This document shows, piece by piece, positions 9,621 through 18,802 of a DNA stretch of 64,000 nucleotides. The notes under the pieces are model-generated. The model ran no database searches. It was not told the origin of the DNA and worked only from the letters and a program-made list of their open reading frames with translations. Within the stretch, counting starts at the first letter, position 1; every line of letters begins with the position of its first letter. A program made the translations under genes and the position numbers. This stretch comes from Siccibacter turicensis LMG 23730 (GTDB lineage Bacteria > Pseudomonadota > Gammaproteobacteria > Enterobacterales > Enterobacteriaceae): NCBI RefSeq assembly GCF_000463155.2, contig NZ_AWFZ01000002.1:1-64000 (forward strand), given 5' to 3'.

Positions 9621-10994
9621 ATGTCTGAGCAGTTGATCGACTGGGATCTGGCCCTGATCCAGAAATATAACTATTCCGGGCCGCGTTACACCTCATACCC
9701 CACAGCGCTCGAATTTTCTGAGCAGTTTGGCGACGCCGACTTTCAGCAGGCGGTAGCGCGTTACCCTGAGCGGCCGCTGTCGCTGTACGTGCACATCCCG
9801 TTTTGCCACAAGCTCTGCTATTTCTGCGGATGCAATAAAATTGTGACTCGCCAGCAGCATAAAGCCGACCAGTATCTCGATGCGTTAGAGCAGGAGATCG
9901 TGCATCGCGCACCGCTGTTTAAAAACCGGCACGTCAGTCAGCTTCACTGGGGCGGCGGTACGCCAACCTACCTGAACAAGGCGCAAATCAGCCGCCTGAT
10001 GACGCTGCTGCGTGAAAATTTCGCGTTTATGCCTGACGCGGAGATCTCCATCGAAGTTGACCCGCGTGAGATCGAGCTGGACGTGCTGGACCACCTGCGC
10101 GGGGAAGGCTTTAATCGCCTGAGCATGGGCGTGCAGGACTTCAACAAAGAGGTTCAGCGCCTCGTTAACCGCGAGCAGGACGAGGAGTTCATCTTTGCGT
10201 TGCTGCGCCGCGCGCGCGACATCGGCTTTACCTCGACCAATATCGATTTAATCTACGGCCTGCCGAAGCAGACGCCGGAGAGCTTCGCCTTTACCCTTGA
10301 GCGCGTGGCCGAGCTCAATCCGGATCGCCTGAGCGTGTTCAACTATGCGCACCTGCCGACGCTGTTCGCCGCGCAGCGCAAGATTAAGGATGCCGACCTG
10401 CCGTCAGCGCAGCAGAAGCTCGACATCCTGCAGCAGACCATTACCTCTTTGACCCATGCCGGCTATCAGTTTATTGGGATGGACCACTTCGCTCGTCCGG
10501 ATGACGAGTTGGCCATCGCCCAGCGCGATGGGGTGCTGCACCGCAATTTCCAGGGCTATACCACCCAGGGCGACACCGATCTGTTAGGTATGGGCGTTTC
10601 TGCCATCAGCATGATTGGCGACTGTTACGCCCAGAACCAGAAAGAGCTGAAGCGCTATTATCAGCAGGTTGATGAGCAGGGCAATGCCCTGTGGCGCGGC
10701 CTGGCGCTGACCCGGGATGACTGCATTCGTCGGGACGTGATCAAATCGCTCATCTGTAACTTCCGGCTGACGTTTGCGGATATTGAGCGCGTCTGGGGCA
10801 TTCGCGTCGCGGATTACTTTGCGGAAGATTTGCAGCTGCTGGCGCCGCTGGCAAAAGATGGGCTGGTGGACGTTAACGAGGCGGAAATCGTAGTGACGCC
10901 GAAAGGACGCCTGCTGATCCGTAATATCTGTATGTGCTTTGACGTGTACCTGCGGCAGAAAGCGCGCCTGCAGCAGTTCTCGCGGGTGATCTAA
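9621..10994 (+). CDS. hemN: Oxygen-independent coproporphyrinogen III dehydrogenase
   Basis: Radical-SAM enzyme converting coproporphyrinogen III to protoporphyrinogen IX when oxygen is absent (haem pathway). The [4Fe-4S] cysteines of CxxxCxxC are C62, C66 and C69 (with the characteristic extra C71), followed by the GGGTPT SAM-binding motif. From the ATG at 9621 (AAGGAG upstream) it has 457 residues, as in E. coli. Monocistronic apart from possible coupling to the small ORF before it, and ends at a hairpin facing yshB. Confidence 0.98.
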   Translation: MSEQLIDWDLALIQKYNYSGPRYTSYPTALEFSEQFGDADFQQAVARYPERPLSLYVHIPFCHKLCYFCGCNKIVTRQQHKADQYLDALEQEIVHRAPLFKNRHVSQLHWGGGTPTYLNKAQISRLMTLLRENFAFMPDAEISIEVDPREIELDVLDHLRGEGFNRLSMGVQDFNKEVQRLVNREQDEEFIFALLRRARDIGFTSTNIDLIYGLPKQTPESFAFTLERVAELNPDRLSVFNYAHLPTLFAAQRKIKDADLPSAQQKLDILQQTITSLTHAGYQFIGMDHFARPDDELAIAQRDGVLHRNFQGYTTQGDTDLLGMGVSAISMIGDCYAQNQKELKRYYQQVDEQGNALWRGLALTRDDCIRRDVIKSLICNFRLTFADIERVWGIRVADYFAEDLQLLAPLAKDGLVDVNEAEIVVTPKGRLLIRNICMCFDVYLRQKARLQQFSRVI

Positions 10995-11003
10995 GCGGGA
11001 AAG

Positions 11004-11030
11004 CAGGAGAGGGAGGCCCCTCTCCTGTTC
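11004..11030. terminator. Hairpin between convergent hemN and yshB
   Basis: CAGGAGAGGG (11004-11013) pairs with CCCTCTCCTG (11018-11027). The stem is strong but the following T tract is short on both strands, so it may be a weak or bidirectional terminator. Confidence 0.6.
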
Positions 11031-11033
11031 TGG

Positions 11034-11156
11034 TTAATTCAAAAAGTTAACCAGGGCCGCGCACAGAATCGCGGCGATAGCCGTCTGTGGCGTGTGGCTT
11101 ACGGCAGCGCCGACTTCCGCGCTGCTGGATGCCATCTGTAAAAGTGATTCCAGCAT
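11034..11156 (-). CDS. yshB: Small membrane-associated protein YshB
   Basis: A 40-residue protein starting MLESLLQMASSSAEV and ending SHTPQTAIAAILCAALVNFLN-like. It corresponds to E. coli YshB (36 residues) with a few extra residues in the middle. The C-terminal 20 residues (from about 21) form one hydrophobic segment. In Salmonella YshB has been linked to intracellular replication, but its molecular role is unknown. The position between hemN and glnG and the minus orientation match E. coli. Confidence 0.85.
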   Translation of the reverse strand: MLESLLQMASSSAEVGAAVSHTPQTAIAAILCAALVNFLN

Positions 11157-11263
11157 AAAACCCTCAAAAACCCTTCCCGTGAACGCGCCCGATCATACGC
11201 AACTTGCCGCCGCAGTAAAGTACAAAATAGCAGCAGTTTTCGGTCTTATTTCAGAACCGTGCG

Positions 11264-12673
11264 CTACTCCATACCTAACTCTTTGAGCTTACGCGTTAAG
11301 GTGTTGCGCCCCCAGCCTAACAGGCGTGCGGCCTCCTGCTTGTGGCCCTGGGTATGGCGCAGCGCCGTGGTCAGCAACGTCCGCTCCATCTCAGGCTGCG
11401 CCTCAGATAGCAGGTTCTGATGGCCTGAACGCAGCGCGCGGTCCGCCCACTGGGCAAGCAGCGTCGCCCAGCTGTCCGGTAGCGCCTGAGACGGGGTGTC
11501 CGGCGTTGCGGTGTCGAACAGTTCCGGAGGCAGATCCTGAATCAATACCTCCTGGCCCGCGGCCATCACCGTCAGCCAGCGGCAGGTGTTTTCAAGCTGA
11601 CGCACGTTGCCCGGCCACGCCAGGCGCGTGAGCGCCGCTTCGGTTTCGGGATGCAGCAGTTTGGCTTCCACGCCCAGCTCCTGCGCGGCGATCTGCAAAA
11701 AGTGACGGGCGAGACGCGGGATATCTTCCCGGCGTTCGCGCAGCGGCGGCAGGTGGACGCGGATCACGTTCAGACGATGGAATAAATCCTCACGGAATTT
11801 GCCCTCCTGCACGCGCAGCTCAAGGTTCTGGTGCGTCGCGGCAATAATGCGCACGTCTACCTTCACCGGCGCATAGCCCCCCACGCGATAGAACTGGCCG
11901 TCGGCCAGCACGCGCAGCAGACGGGTCTGCACATCGAGCGGCATATCGCCGATTTCATCGAGGAACAGCGTACCGCCATCGGCCTGTTCAAAACGGCCCT
12001 GACGGATCTGGCTGGCACCGGTAAAAGCGCCTTTTTCGTGCCCGAATAGCTCAGACTCAATCAAATCTTTGGGGATCGCCGCCATGTTCAGGGCGATAAA
12101 CGGGGCTTTCGCCCGCGGGCTGTGGCGATGCAGCGCATGGGCCACCAGCTCTTTACCGGTCCCGGATTCACCGTTAATCAGCACGCTGATGGAGGAGCGC
12201 GACAGGCGACCAATTATCCGGAACACGTCCTGCATAGCCGGCGCTTCGCCGATGATATCCGCCGTCGGGCCAAAGACCTGCACGTTGCGGGGCTGCTGCT
12301 GCTCCTGATAGTGGCTGATAGCGCGCTCCACCAGCGCCACCGCCTCGTCGATGTCGAACGGCTTCGGCAGGTAGTCAAACGCCCCTTGCTGATAGGCGCT
12401 GACGGCGGCGTCGAGGTCAGAGTGAGCGGTCATAATGATGACCGGAAGCATCGGATGGCGCTGCTTAATCTGCTTGAGCAGCGCCAGGCCATCCATGCCG
12501 GGCATACGAATGTCCGACAGCAGCACGTCCGGGGTTTTGGTGGTCAGGGCGTTCAGCACCTCATTGCCGCTTTCAAAGGTGGTGCAACTTAACCCGGCGC
12601 CGGTTAGCGCGCGTTCCAGCACCCAGCGAATGGAGCTATCGTCATCGACGATCCAGACTATCCCTCGTTGCAT
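11264..12673 (-). CDS. glnG: Nitrogen regulation response regulator NtrC
   Basis: Enhancer-binding activator of sigma-54 promoters under nitrogen limitation. From the ATG at 12673 it has 469 residues. A receiver domain carries the phospho-acceptor Asp54 (LLSDIRMPG). The AAA+ domain has Walker A GESGTGKE and the sigma-54-contacting GAFTGA loop. A Fis-type helix-turn-helix lies at the C terminus ([21 protein letters not shown]). Eight bases separate it from glnL. Its own sites are visible before glnL and glnA. A longer frame to 12730 is not supported. Confidence 0.99.
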   Translation of the reverse strand: MQRGIVWIVDDDSSIRWVLERALTGAGLSCTTFESGNEVLNALTTKTPDVLLSDIRMPGMDGLALLKQIKQRHPMLPVIIMTAHSDLDAAVSAYQQGAFDYLPKPFDIDEAVALVERAISHYQEQQQPRNVQVFGPTADIIGEAPAMQDVFRIIGRLSRSSISVLINGESGTGKELVAHALHRHSPRAKAPFIALNMAAIPKDLIESELFGHEKGAFTGASQIRQGRFEQADGGTLFLDEIGDMPLDVQTRLLRVLADGQFYRVGGYAPVKVDVRIIAATHQNLELRVQEGKFREDLFHRLNVIRVHLPPLRERREDIPRLARHFLQIAAQELGVEAKLLHPETEAALTRLAWPGNVRQLENTCRWLTVMAAGQEVLIQDLPPELFDTATPDTPSQALPDSWATLLAQWADRALRSGHQNLLSEAQPEMERTLLTTALRHTQGHKQEAARLLGWGRNTLTRKLKELGME

Positions 12674-12681
12674 ATAGACCT

Positions 12682-13731
12682 CTATTTGCGAATAGGCAGG
12701 TAAAGCGAAAATTCGGTATGACCCGGCCAACTGTTAAATTCGATTTTCCCGGAATGCTGGTCAATAAGGCTGCGGGCGATGGACAGCCCGAGTCCGGTGC
12801 CGCCCTCCCGGCCGCTGACCATCGGGTAGAAAAGCGTGTCCTGCAAATGCGCCGGGATACCCGGGCCGTTGTCTTCCACGTCAATGCGCGCCGCCAGCCG
12901 GTAGCGCGTCCCGTGCAGCGTCAGCTGGAACGCGGTGCGGGTGCGCAGGATGATTTCGCCGCCCGCCGGGCCAAGCGCCTGAAGCGCGTTGCGAACGATA
13001 TTAAGCAGAACCTGCTCAATCTGATCCGGGTCGTGGGCGAATTCCGGCAGGCTCGGGTCGTAGTCGCGCACCAGCTGGACGTTACCCGGCAGCTCCATCG
13101 ACACCAGCTTCACCACCCGCTCTGCGACCTTATGGATGCTCTCCGTCACGTGCATGCCCGGTTGCTGCGGGCCAAGCAGCCGATCCACCAGATTACGCAG
13201 TCGGTCGGCCTGCTCGATAATCACGTTGGTGTATTCAGTCAGCGACGGGTCGGGAAGCGCTTTGGTCAACAGCTGCGCCGCGCCGCGTAGCCCGCCGAGC
13301 GGATTTTTAATCTCATGCGCCAGGCCGCGCACCAGATCCCGGGCGGCCACCTGCTGCGCATGTTGAAGCTGCTCCTGACTAAGACGGCGCTGATTATCCA
13401 TCGGCGCCATCTCCAGCAGGATTAATCCATCCGGCAGGCGCTGCGCGGTCAGCGAGAGAATGTGCGAGCGGCCATCAATGACCAGCGTCACCTCGTTGTC
13501 GGTAAAGCCCTGGCCTGCGCTCAGGCTCTCCTGCATCAGCGGGATGTTGAGTGAGAAGTAGCTCAGCAGCTCCGGCAGCGGCGTGCCGAACAGCTTGCGT
13601 GAGCTTTGAGCCAGCAGCTGCTGCGCCGCCGGGTTGGCGTAATGCACCGCCAGGTCGTCATCGACCAGCAGAATACTGTTGATTAACGCGTTGAGGATCT
13701 GCCCTGCATCGGGTAGCGCACCTGTTGCCAT
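12682..13731 (-). CDS. glnL: Nitrogen-sensing histidine kinase NtrB
   Basis: Soluble kinase/phosphatase controlling NtrC through the PII protein. 349 residues from the ATG at 13731, equal to E. coli. An N-terminal PAS domain (about 10-115) precedes the H-box [11 protein letters not shown] with His139 and the ATPase boxes DNGPGIP and [11 protein letters not shown]. Expressed from its own weak promoter, overlapped by an NtrC site, and by read-through from glnA. Confidence 0.98.
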   Translation of the reverse strand: MATGALPDAGQILNALINSILLVDDDLAVHYANPAAQQLLAQSSRKLFGTPLPELLSYFSLNIPLMQESLSAGQGFTDNEVTLVIDGRSHILSLTAQRLPDGLILLEMAPMDNQRRLSQEQLQHAQQVAARDLVRGLAHEIKNPLGGLRGAAQLLTKALPDPSLTEYTNVIIEQADRLRNLVDRLLGPQQPGMHVTESIHKVAERVVKLVSMELPGNVQLVRDYDPSLPEFAHDPDQIEQVLLNIVRNALQALGPAGGEIILRTRTAFQLTLHGTRYRLAARIDVEDNGPGIPAHLQDTLFYPMVSGREGGTGLGLSIARSLIDQHSGKIEFNSWPGHTEFSLYLPIRK

Positions 13732-13750
13732 CCAGCAGTCTCCGAGGGTT

Positions 13751-13767
13751 TGCACCAATTTAGTGCA
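13751..13767. promoter_or_regulatory. NtrC operator at the glnL promoter
   Basis: TGCACCAATTTAGTGCA is a near-perfect NtrC dyad (TGCAC-N7-GTGCA) 20 bp before glnL. In E. coli this site represses glnLp and keeps NtrB/NtrC low except by read-through from glnA. Confidence 0.88.
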
Positions 13768-13779
13768 TTATAGGCTTTC

Positions 13780-13854
13780 AGTTCGGTAAGGCGATGTTAT
13801 TTGTCGTGTTCTTCAGCTAAAAAACGACAACAAGCAAAAATGCCTTACTGAACT
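13780..13854. repeat. Long nested inverted repeat between glnA and glnL
   Basis: The outer arms AGTTCGGTAAGGC (13780-13792) and GCCTTACTGAACT (13842-13854) pair at 12 of 13 positions. The inner arms TTGTCGT (13801-13807) and ACGACAA (13824-13830) pair perfectly. In glnA-glnL read-through RNA this would fold into a long two-part stem. It may tune the differential expression of glnA over glnLG or protect the glnA 3' end. Confidence 0.6.
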
Positions 13855-13882
13855 CCCTATCACGTAGCCATCTGTTGCGGAG

Positions 13883-13906
13883 AAAAAAGCCCATCCGAAG
13901 ATGGGC
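13883..13906 (-). terminator. glnA terminator
   Basis: On the minus strand GCCCATC-TTCG-GATGGGC is followed by six T. It has a UUCG tetraloop and is a strong intrinsic terminator about 75 bases after the glnA stop. Confidence 0.9.
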
Positions 13907-13979
13907 CAAAAGTTTCCACGGCAACAAAAAATCAGTTAACGGTCATCATGCAGCGCCGGACGTGCGCGCCGCGTATGAC
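13883..13979 (-). ncRNA. glnZ: Candidate GlnZ sRNA in the glnA 3' UTR
   Basis: The 97-nt glnA 3' UTR ends in a Hfq-type terminator with a U6 tail. In E. coli and Salmonella this region is released from glnA mRNA as the sRNA GlnZ, which represses targets such as sucA under nitrogen limitation. I infer it from position and terminator form. The 5' processing site cannot be seen and the RNA probably starts within or near the end of the coding region. Confidence 0.45.
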
Positions 13980-15389
13980 TTACACGCTGTAATACAGTTC
14001 GAACTCAACCGGATGCGGCGTCATGCGCACGCGGTCGTTCTCTTCGATACGCAGGGCGATGTAGGCATCAATCGCCTCATCGGTGAATACGCCACCCGCG
14101 GTCAGGAACTCGCGGTCCTGATCCAGTGCGTTGAGGGCTTCTTCCAGCGAGCCAGCAACCTGTGGGATCTCTTTCGCTTCTTCCGGCGGCAGGTCATACA
14201 GGTTTTTGTCCATCGCTTCGCCCGGATGGATTTTGTTCTTGATACCGTCGAGGCCAGCCATCAGCAGCGCGGCAAAGCACAGGTACGGGTTAGCGGCCGG
14301 GTCCGGGAAGCGCACTTCGATACGACGCGCTTTCGGAGAGGCAACCACCGGGATACGGATAGAAGCGGAGCGGTTACGGGCAGAGTAGGCCAGCATAACC
14401 GGTGCTTCATAACCCGGGACCAGACGCTTATAGGAGTTGGTGGTCGGGTTCGCCAGGGCGTTGATTGCTTTTGCGTGTTTGATGACGCCACCGATGTAGA
14501 ACAGCGCCTGCTCGGACAGACCGGCGTATTTGTCGCCAGAGAACAGGTTGGTGCCGTTTTTGGACAGCGACATGTGGCAGTGCATACCGGAACCGTTATC
14601 GCCAAACATCGGTTTTGGCATGAAGGTCGCGGTTTTGCCGAAGCGGTGCGCCACGTTGTGAACCACATATTTGTAGATCTGAATTTCGTCCGCTTTTTTG
14701 GTCATGGTGTTGAAGCGGGTAGCCACTTCGTTCTGACCTGCGGTTGCCACTTCGTGGTGGTGCGCTTCAACTACCAGGCCCATCTCTTCCATCACCATAC
14801 ACATGGTGGAACGGATATCCTGGGAGGAGTCGACCGGCGGAACCGGGAAATAGCCGCCTTTCACGCCCGGACGATGGCCTTTGTTGCCGCCTTCATATTT
14901 GGTGGCGGAGTTCCACGCGCCTTCGATATCGTCGATGGCAACGTGAGAACCGGAGATGGAGCTGCCGAAACGGATGTCGTCGAACAGGAAGAACTCTGGC
15001 TCCGGCCCGAACAGAACGGTGTCGGCGATACCGGTTGAGCGCAGGTACTCTTCAGCGCGTTTAGCGATGGAGCGCGGGTCGCGGTCGTAGCCCTGCATGG
15101 TGCCCGGCTCGAGGATATCGCAACGGATGATAAGCGTCGGCTCTTCAAAGAACGGGTCAATGACAGCGGTAGAAGCGTCAGGCATCAGCACCATGTCGGA
15201 TTCGTTGATACCTTTCCAGCCACCAATCGAGGAGCCATCAAACATTTTGCCTTCTTCAAAGAAGTCAGCGTTAACCTGATGGGAAGGGATCGTGACGTGC
15301 TGCTCTTTACCTTTGGTGTCGGTGAAGCGTAAATCGACAAACTTCACTTCATGTTCATTCAGCATCGTCAAAACGTGTTCAGCGGACAT
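13980..15389 (-). CDS. glnA: Glutamine synthetase
   Basis: ATP-dependent amidation of glutamate, the main ammonia-assimilation enzyme (dodecamer). 469 residues, type I-beta, with the signature blocks [24 protein letters not shown] (ATP/Glu site) and the adenylylation loop NLYDLPPEE containing the regulatory Tyr (Tyr397 by usual numbering). First gene of glnA-glnL-glnG. Controlled by the sigma-54/NtrC promoter and a CRP-linked sigma-70 promoter described just upstream. Confidence 0.99.
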   Translation of the reverse strand: MSAEHVLTMLNEHEVKFVDLRFTDTKGKEQHVTIPSHQVNADFFEEGKMFDGSSIGGWKGINESDMVLMPDASTAVIDPFFEEPTLIIRCDILEPGTMQGYDRDPRSIAKRAEEYLRSTGIADTVLFGPEPEFFLFDDIRFGSSISGSHVAIDDIEGAWNSATKYEGGNKGHRPGVKGGYFPVPPVDSSQDIRSTMCMVMEEMGLVVEAHHHEVATAGQNEVATRFNTMTKKADEIQIYKYVVHNVAHRFGKTATFMPKPMFGDNGSGMHCHMSLSKNGTNLFSGDKYAGLSEQALFYIGGVIKHAKAINALANPTTNSYKRLVPGYEAPVMLAYSARNRSASIRIPVVASPKARRIEVRFPDPAANPYLCFAALLMAGLDGIKNKIHPGEAMDKNLYDLPPEEAKEIPQVAGSLEEALNALDQDREFLTAGGVFTDEAIDAYIALRIEENDRVRMTPHPVEFELYYSV

Positions 15390-15484
15390 ACTTGCACTCT
15401 CCCGGATTTTGTCATTGTCGTCGTCGTGGTAACGAGGTTTTCAAACACTGTATCAAAGTGGCGTTCTCGCTCTGTTTTGTATAA

Positions 15485-15501
15485 AGCGAAATCTGTGCCA
15501 A
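15485..15501 (-). promoter_or_regulatory. glnAp2 sigma-54 promoter
   Basis: On the minus strand TTGGCACAGATTTCGCT has GG (15499-15498) and GC (15487-15486) exactly 10 bp apart, the sigma-54 -24/-12 pattern. The predicted start is near 15474, about 85 nt before the glnA ATG. Confidence 0.92.
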
Positions 15502-15573
15502 CTTTCAAATTACCCCAAAAAGGCGCTATCATGCGCACCATAGTGCAAACGAGCTGCACCACCGTGGACATAT

Positions 15574-15622
15574 TGCACCAATATAGTGCCTTTGTGTAAA
15601 AAATGGGCACTGTATTGGTGCA
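15574..15622. promoter_or_regulatory. Two strong NtrC enhancer sites of glnA
   Basis: TGCACCAATATAGTGCC (15574-15590) and GGCACTGTATTGGTGCA (15606-15622) are NtrC dyads centred at 15582 and 15614. From the predicted sigma-54 start these are -108 and -140, exactly the enhancer positions of E. coli glnA. Weaker site-like sequences (TGCGCACCATAGTGCA at 15532-15547 and TGCACCACCGTGGACA at 15555-15570) lie between them and the promoter, as in E. coli. Confidence 0.92.
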
Positions 15623-15650
15623 ATTTGCGTTAGTGGGCTCGTACCTGCTC

Positions 15651-15666
15651 CGTGAAAACGATCACA
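15651..15666. promoter_or_regulatory. CRP site, probably for glnAp1
   Basis: CGTGA-AAACGA-TCACA matches 9 of 10 bases of TGTGA-N6-TCACA. E. coli glnAp1 is CRP-activated from about -71, and this site lies at the corresponding distance from the expected upstream start (near 15588). It could also influence the divergent bipA. Confidence 0.65.
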
Positions 15667-15772
15667 AAGCCCTGCTGCAATACTTGTTTGCGAAGGATCT
15701 TTGTGATCTTGTTCAGTCCTGCGATTAATCCGTGTACAATAACGCGCTATTTCTAATGCCTGAGGCAAAGTT

Positions 15773-17596
15773 GTGATCGAAAATCTGCGTAACATCGCCA
15801 TCATCGCGCACGTCGACCATGGGAAAACGACCCTGGTTGATAAGCTGCTCCAACAGTCTGGTACGTTCAGCGAACGTGCGGAAACCACTGAGCGTGTGAT
15901 GGACTCCAACGATTTGGAGAAAGAGCGTGGGATTACCATCCTCGCTAAAAACACCGCTATCAAATGGAATGATTACCGTATCAACATCGTTGATACCCCC
16001 GGCCACGCCGACTTCGGTGGCGAAGTTGAACGTGTAATGTCCATGGTTGACTCAGTACTGCTGGTCGTTGACGCAATGGATGGCCCTATGCCGCAGACGC
16101 GCTTCGTGACCAAAAAGGCGTTTGCCCATGGTCTGAAGCCGATCGTTGTTATCAACAAAGTTGACCGTCCGGGCGCGCGCCCTGACTGGGTTGTTGACCA
16201 GGTATTCGACCTGTTCGTTAACCTCGACGCGACTGACGAGCAGCTGGACTTCCCGATCGTTTACGCTTCTGCGCTGAACGGTATCGCGGGTCTGGACCAC
16301 TCTGATATGGCGGACGACATGACCCCGCTGTACCAGGCTATCGTCGACCACGTCCCGTCTCCGAACGTTGACCTCGACGGCCCGCTGCAGATGCAGATCT
16401 CCCAGCTGGACTACAACAACTATCTGGGCGTTATCGGCATTGGCCGCATCAAGCGCGGTAAAGTGAAGCCGAACCAGCAGGTTACCGTTATCGATAGCGA
16501 AGGCAAAACGCGCAACGGTAAAGTAGGTAAAGTGCTGGGCCATCTGGGTCTGGAGCGTATTGATAGCGAACTCGCGGAAGCGGGCGACATCATCGCTATC
16601 ACCGGCCTGGGCGAGCTGAACATCTCCGACACGATTTGCGATCCGCAAAACGTAGAAGCGCTACCGGCGCTGTCCGTTGATGAGCCGACCGTCACCATGT
16701 TCTTCAACGTCAACACCTCGCCGTTCTGTGGTAAAGAAGGTAAGTACGTGACTTCACGTCAGATCCTCGACCGCCTGAACAAAGAGCTGGTGCACAACGT
16801 AGCGCTGCGCGTTGAAGAAACTGAAGATGCTGATGCGTTCCGCGTATCCGGTCGTGGTGAGCTTCACCTGTCCGTACTGATCGAAAACATGCGTCGTGAA
16901 GGCTTCGAGCTGGCGGTTTCCCGTCCGAAAGTAATCTTCCGCGAAATCGATGGTCGCAAGCAGGAGCCGTTCGAGAACGTGACCCTGGACATCGAAGAGC
17001 AGCATCAGGGTTCCGTGATGCAGGCGATGGGTGAGCGTAAAGGCGACCTGAAAAACATGGATCCGGATGGCAAAGGTCGCGTACGTCTCGACTACGTTAT
17101 CCCAAGCCGTGGTCTGATCGGTTTCCGTAACGAATTCATGACCATGACCTCTGGTACCGGTCTGCTGTACTCCACCTTCAGCCACTACGACGACGTTCGT
17201 CCGGGCGAAGTGGGCCAGCGTCAGAACGGCGTGCTGATCTCTAACGGTCAGGGTAAAGCGGTAGCCTTCGCCCTGTTCGGTCTGCAGGATCGCGGTAAGC
17301 TGTTCCTGGGTCACGGTGCGGAAGTGTATGAAGGCCAGATCATCGGTATTCACAGCCGCTCTAACGACCTGACCGTTAACTGCCTGACCGGTAAGAAGCT
17401 GACCAACATGCGTGCTTCCGGTACTGACGAAGCCACCACCCTTGTTCCGCCGATCAAAATGACGCTGGAGCAGGCGCTGGAGTTTATCGATGACGACGAA
17501 CTGGTAGAAGTTACTCCGGTATCCGTACGTATCCGTAAACGTCACCTGACGGAAAACGACCGTAAGCGTGCCAGCCGCGGTCCGAAAGACGCGTAA
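15773..17596 (+). CDS. bipA: Ribosome-associated GTPase BipA/TypA
   Basis: Translational GTPase of the EF-G/LepA class that binds the 70S ribosome and aids 50S assembly and growth at low temperature. 607 residues. The G1 motif is AHVDHGKTT, followed by [11 protein letters not shown] (G3) and NKVDRPGA (G4), EF-G-like domains III and V and the BipA-specific C-terminal domain. The start codon is GTG at 15773, giving the family length. Divergent from glnA. Confidence 0.98.
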   Translation: MIENLRNIAIIAHVDHGKTTLVDKLLQQSGTFSERAETTERVMDSNDLEKERGITILAKNTAIKWNDYRINIVDTPGHADFGGEVERVMSMVDSVLLVVDAMDGPMPQTRFVTKKAFAHGLKPIVVINKVDRPGARPDWVVDQVFDLFVNLDATDEQLDFPIVYASALNGIAGLDHSDMADDMTPLYQAIVDHVPSPNVDLDGPLQMQISQLDYNNYLGVIGIGRIKRGKVKPNQQVTVIDSEGKTRNGKVGKVLGHLGLERIDSELAEAGDIIAITGLGELNISDTICDPQNVEALPALSVDEPTVTMFFNVNTSPFCGKEGKYVTSRQILDRLNKELVHNVALRVEETEDADAFRVSGRGELHLSVLIENMRREGFELAVSRPKVIFREIDGRKQEPFENVTLDIEEQHQGSVMQAMGERKGDLKNMDPDGKGRVRLDYVIPSRGLIGFRNEFMTMTSGTGLLYSTFSHYDDVRPGEVGQRQNGVLISNGQGKAVAFALFGLQDRGKLFLGHGAEVYEGQIIGIHSRSNDLTVNCLTGKKLTNMRASGTDEATTLVPPIKMTLEQALEFIDDDELVEVTPVSVRIRKRHLTENDRKRASRGPKDA

Positions 17597-17616
17597 TCAG
17601 GCTCGTAAAATAAGAA

Positions 17617-17641
17617 GCCGCTCAATTGAGCGGCTTTTTTT
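17617..17641 (+). terminator. bipA terminator
   Basis: GCCGCTCAA-TTGAGCGGC (17617-17634) followed by seven T. It closes the conserved housekeeping block before the accessory island. Confidence 0.92.
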
Positions 17642-17951
17642 ATGCGTAAGGGTAACCGCTTTTTCCTTTCTCTACTGGCGTCGCTTTCTGTGACCTCAAG
17701 CAATGCACGGCGATATAAGTCCCGGTAGAAATGCGCAGTAATTCATAAAATAAATAAAGTAATCATTACTACTGCTACCAGCCTAATATTAATCACCATG
17801 AAATATTTTAAATGATGTCAGCGGTAAACATTGCACATACTCTATGCCATATGTTTTATTGATTAACATCAATAGCATTTTTAATAAGGTTTTTTCTGAA
17901 GGATAACAGGCAGGATAATTATCCTCTTTATAACACCAGGGGATGGATTAT
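17642..17951 (+). promoter_or_regulatory. Upstream region of the orphan hcp island
   Basis: A 310-bp AT-rich stretch without a gene. In E. coli yihL, yihM and yihN lie between bipA and ompL, and all are absent here. It contains an exact FNR consensus (17859-17872) and a perfect 14-bp palindrome (17912-17925) with a TATAAT-like GATAAT (17914-17919). If that is the -10, the FNR site is centred near -61, a normal class I activator position. Confidence 0.6.
17859..17872. promoter_or_regulatory. FNR box upstream of orphan hcp
   Basis: TTGAT-TAAC-ATCAA matches the FNR consensus TTGAT-N4-ATCAA at all ten defined positions. It predicts oxygen-responsive control of hcp and the following effector pair. 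Confidence 0.7.
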
Positions 17952-18422
17952 ATGGCTATTCCAGTTTACTTATGGCTTGAGGATGACGGTGGGGCGATTA
18001 TAAAAGGTGATGTTGATGTAGGCGGTAGAGAGGGAAGTATTGAAGTGAGTGAGCTCATGCACTCAGTAGAACTGCCCATAGATCCTTTGACCGGAAAGAC
18101 TACAGCAAAACGTCTACACAGCGCATATTCATTTATGAAAAACGTCGATAATTGCTCCTCCTTTTTATATAAAGCCCTGGCTACAGGTCAGCGGCTTAAT
18201 GCGGCTATTTTCAGGTTCTATCGTATAAATTGTAATGGTCAGGAGGAAGAGTATTTCAGAACGATACTGGAGAATGTCAGGGTGACAGAAATTGAGTCAT
18301 TTATGCTCGACGCTAAAAATCCTCAATGGGAACGGCATGACCACCTTGAATATATTGACCTCGCTTACGAAAAGATAACCTGGCATTATCTTGATGGTAA
18401 TATTATTTATTCTGACCAATGA
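17952..18422 (+). CDS. hcp: Type VI secretion tube protein Hcp (orphan)
   Basis: Hcp hexamers stack to form the inner tube of the T6SS and carry small effectors in their lumen. From the ATG at 17952 (MAIPVYLWLEDDGG..., ribosome-binding site GGGG/GGATGG upstream) it has 156 residues. It shows the family's typical start, the central REGSIEV and TGQRLNAAIF blocks, and the HDHLEYIDLAYEKITWHYLDG ending region (shortened here). No other T6SS structural gene is in the window, so the sheath, baseplate and membrane complex must be elsewhere. It overlaps or abuts the effector gene. AT-richer than its neighbours, consistent with acquisition. Confidence 0.92.
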   Translation: MAIPVYLWLEDDGGAIIKGDVDVGGREGSIEVSELMHSVELPIDPLTGKTTAKRLHSAYSFMKNVDNCSSFLYKALATGQRLNAAIFRFYRINCNGQEEEYFRTILENVRVTEIESFMLDAKNPQWERHDHLEYIDLAYEKITWHYLDGNIIYSDQ

Positions 18423-18439
18423 AAGTGGTGGGCTGCATA

Positions 18440-18802
18440 ATGGCATGGGAATATGACGTAGCAACGCATACCTTTACTCACAATGGTGAAAGATACGCCG
18501 CAGATTATGCGGGTGCGACAGGGTATAAGAATAATAGCTCTCAGGAGTGTATCAGCGGCAAAGGTCCCCTCCCCAGAGGCACTTATAAAATCGGCGCACC
18601 TCACAACTCTGCTCATACGGGAAAATACACTCTGAACCTGACTCCTGTCCTGAGCAGCGCTATGTGCGGCCGTTCTGCTTTTCGTATTCATGGAGCTAGC
18701 AAGAGGCATCCTCTTGATTCATCGGAAGGATGTATTATCGCGCCTCTTGGCGTAAGGAAGGCTATCTGGGCGAGTGGTGATACGGAGTTAAAAGTAAAAT
18801 GA
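18440..18802 (+). CDS. Tlde1-like T6SS effector (DUF2778, L,D-transpeptidase fold)
   Basis: From the ATG at 18440 (GGTGGG ribosome-binding site 7 bases before) it has 120 residues: MAWEYDVATHTFTHNGERY and onward. The YkuD-like catalytic pattern is present as FRIHG (His84) and SSEGC (Cys98), a His...S-x-G-C arrangement. This matches the Tlde1 family, in which the enzyme cleaves and alters peptidoglycan peptide stems in the target periplasm. It has no signal peptide, which fits delivery through Hcp. An alternative ATG at 18419 overlaps the hcp stop but adds seven unconserved residues. The stop overlaps the next gene (ATGA). Confidence 0.85.
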   Translation: MAWEYDVATHTFTHNGERYAADYAGATGYKNNSSQECISGKGPLPRGTYKIGAPHNSAHTGKYTLNLTPVLSSAMCGRSAFRIHGASKRHPLDSSEGCIIAPLGVRKAIWASGDTELKVK

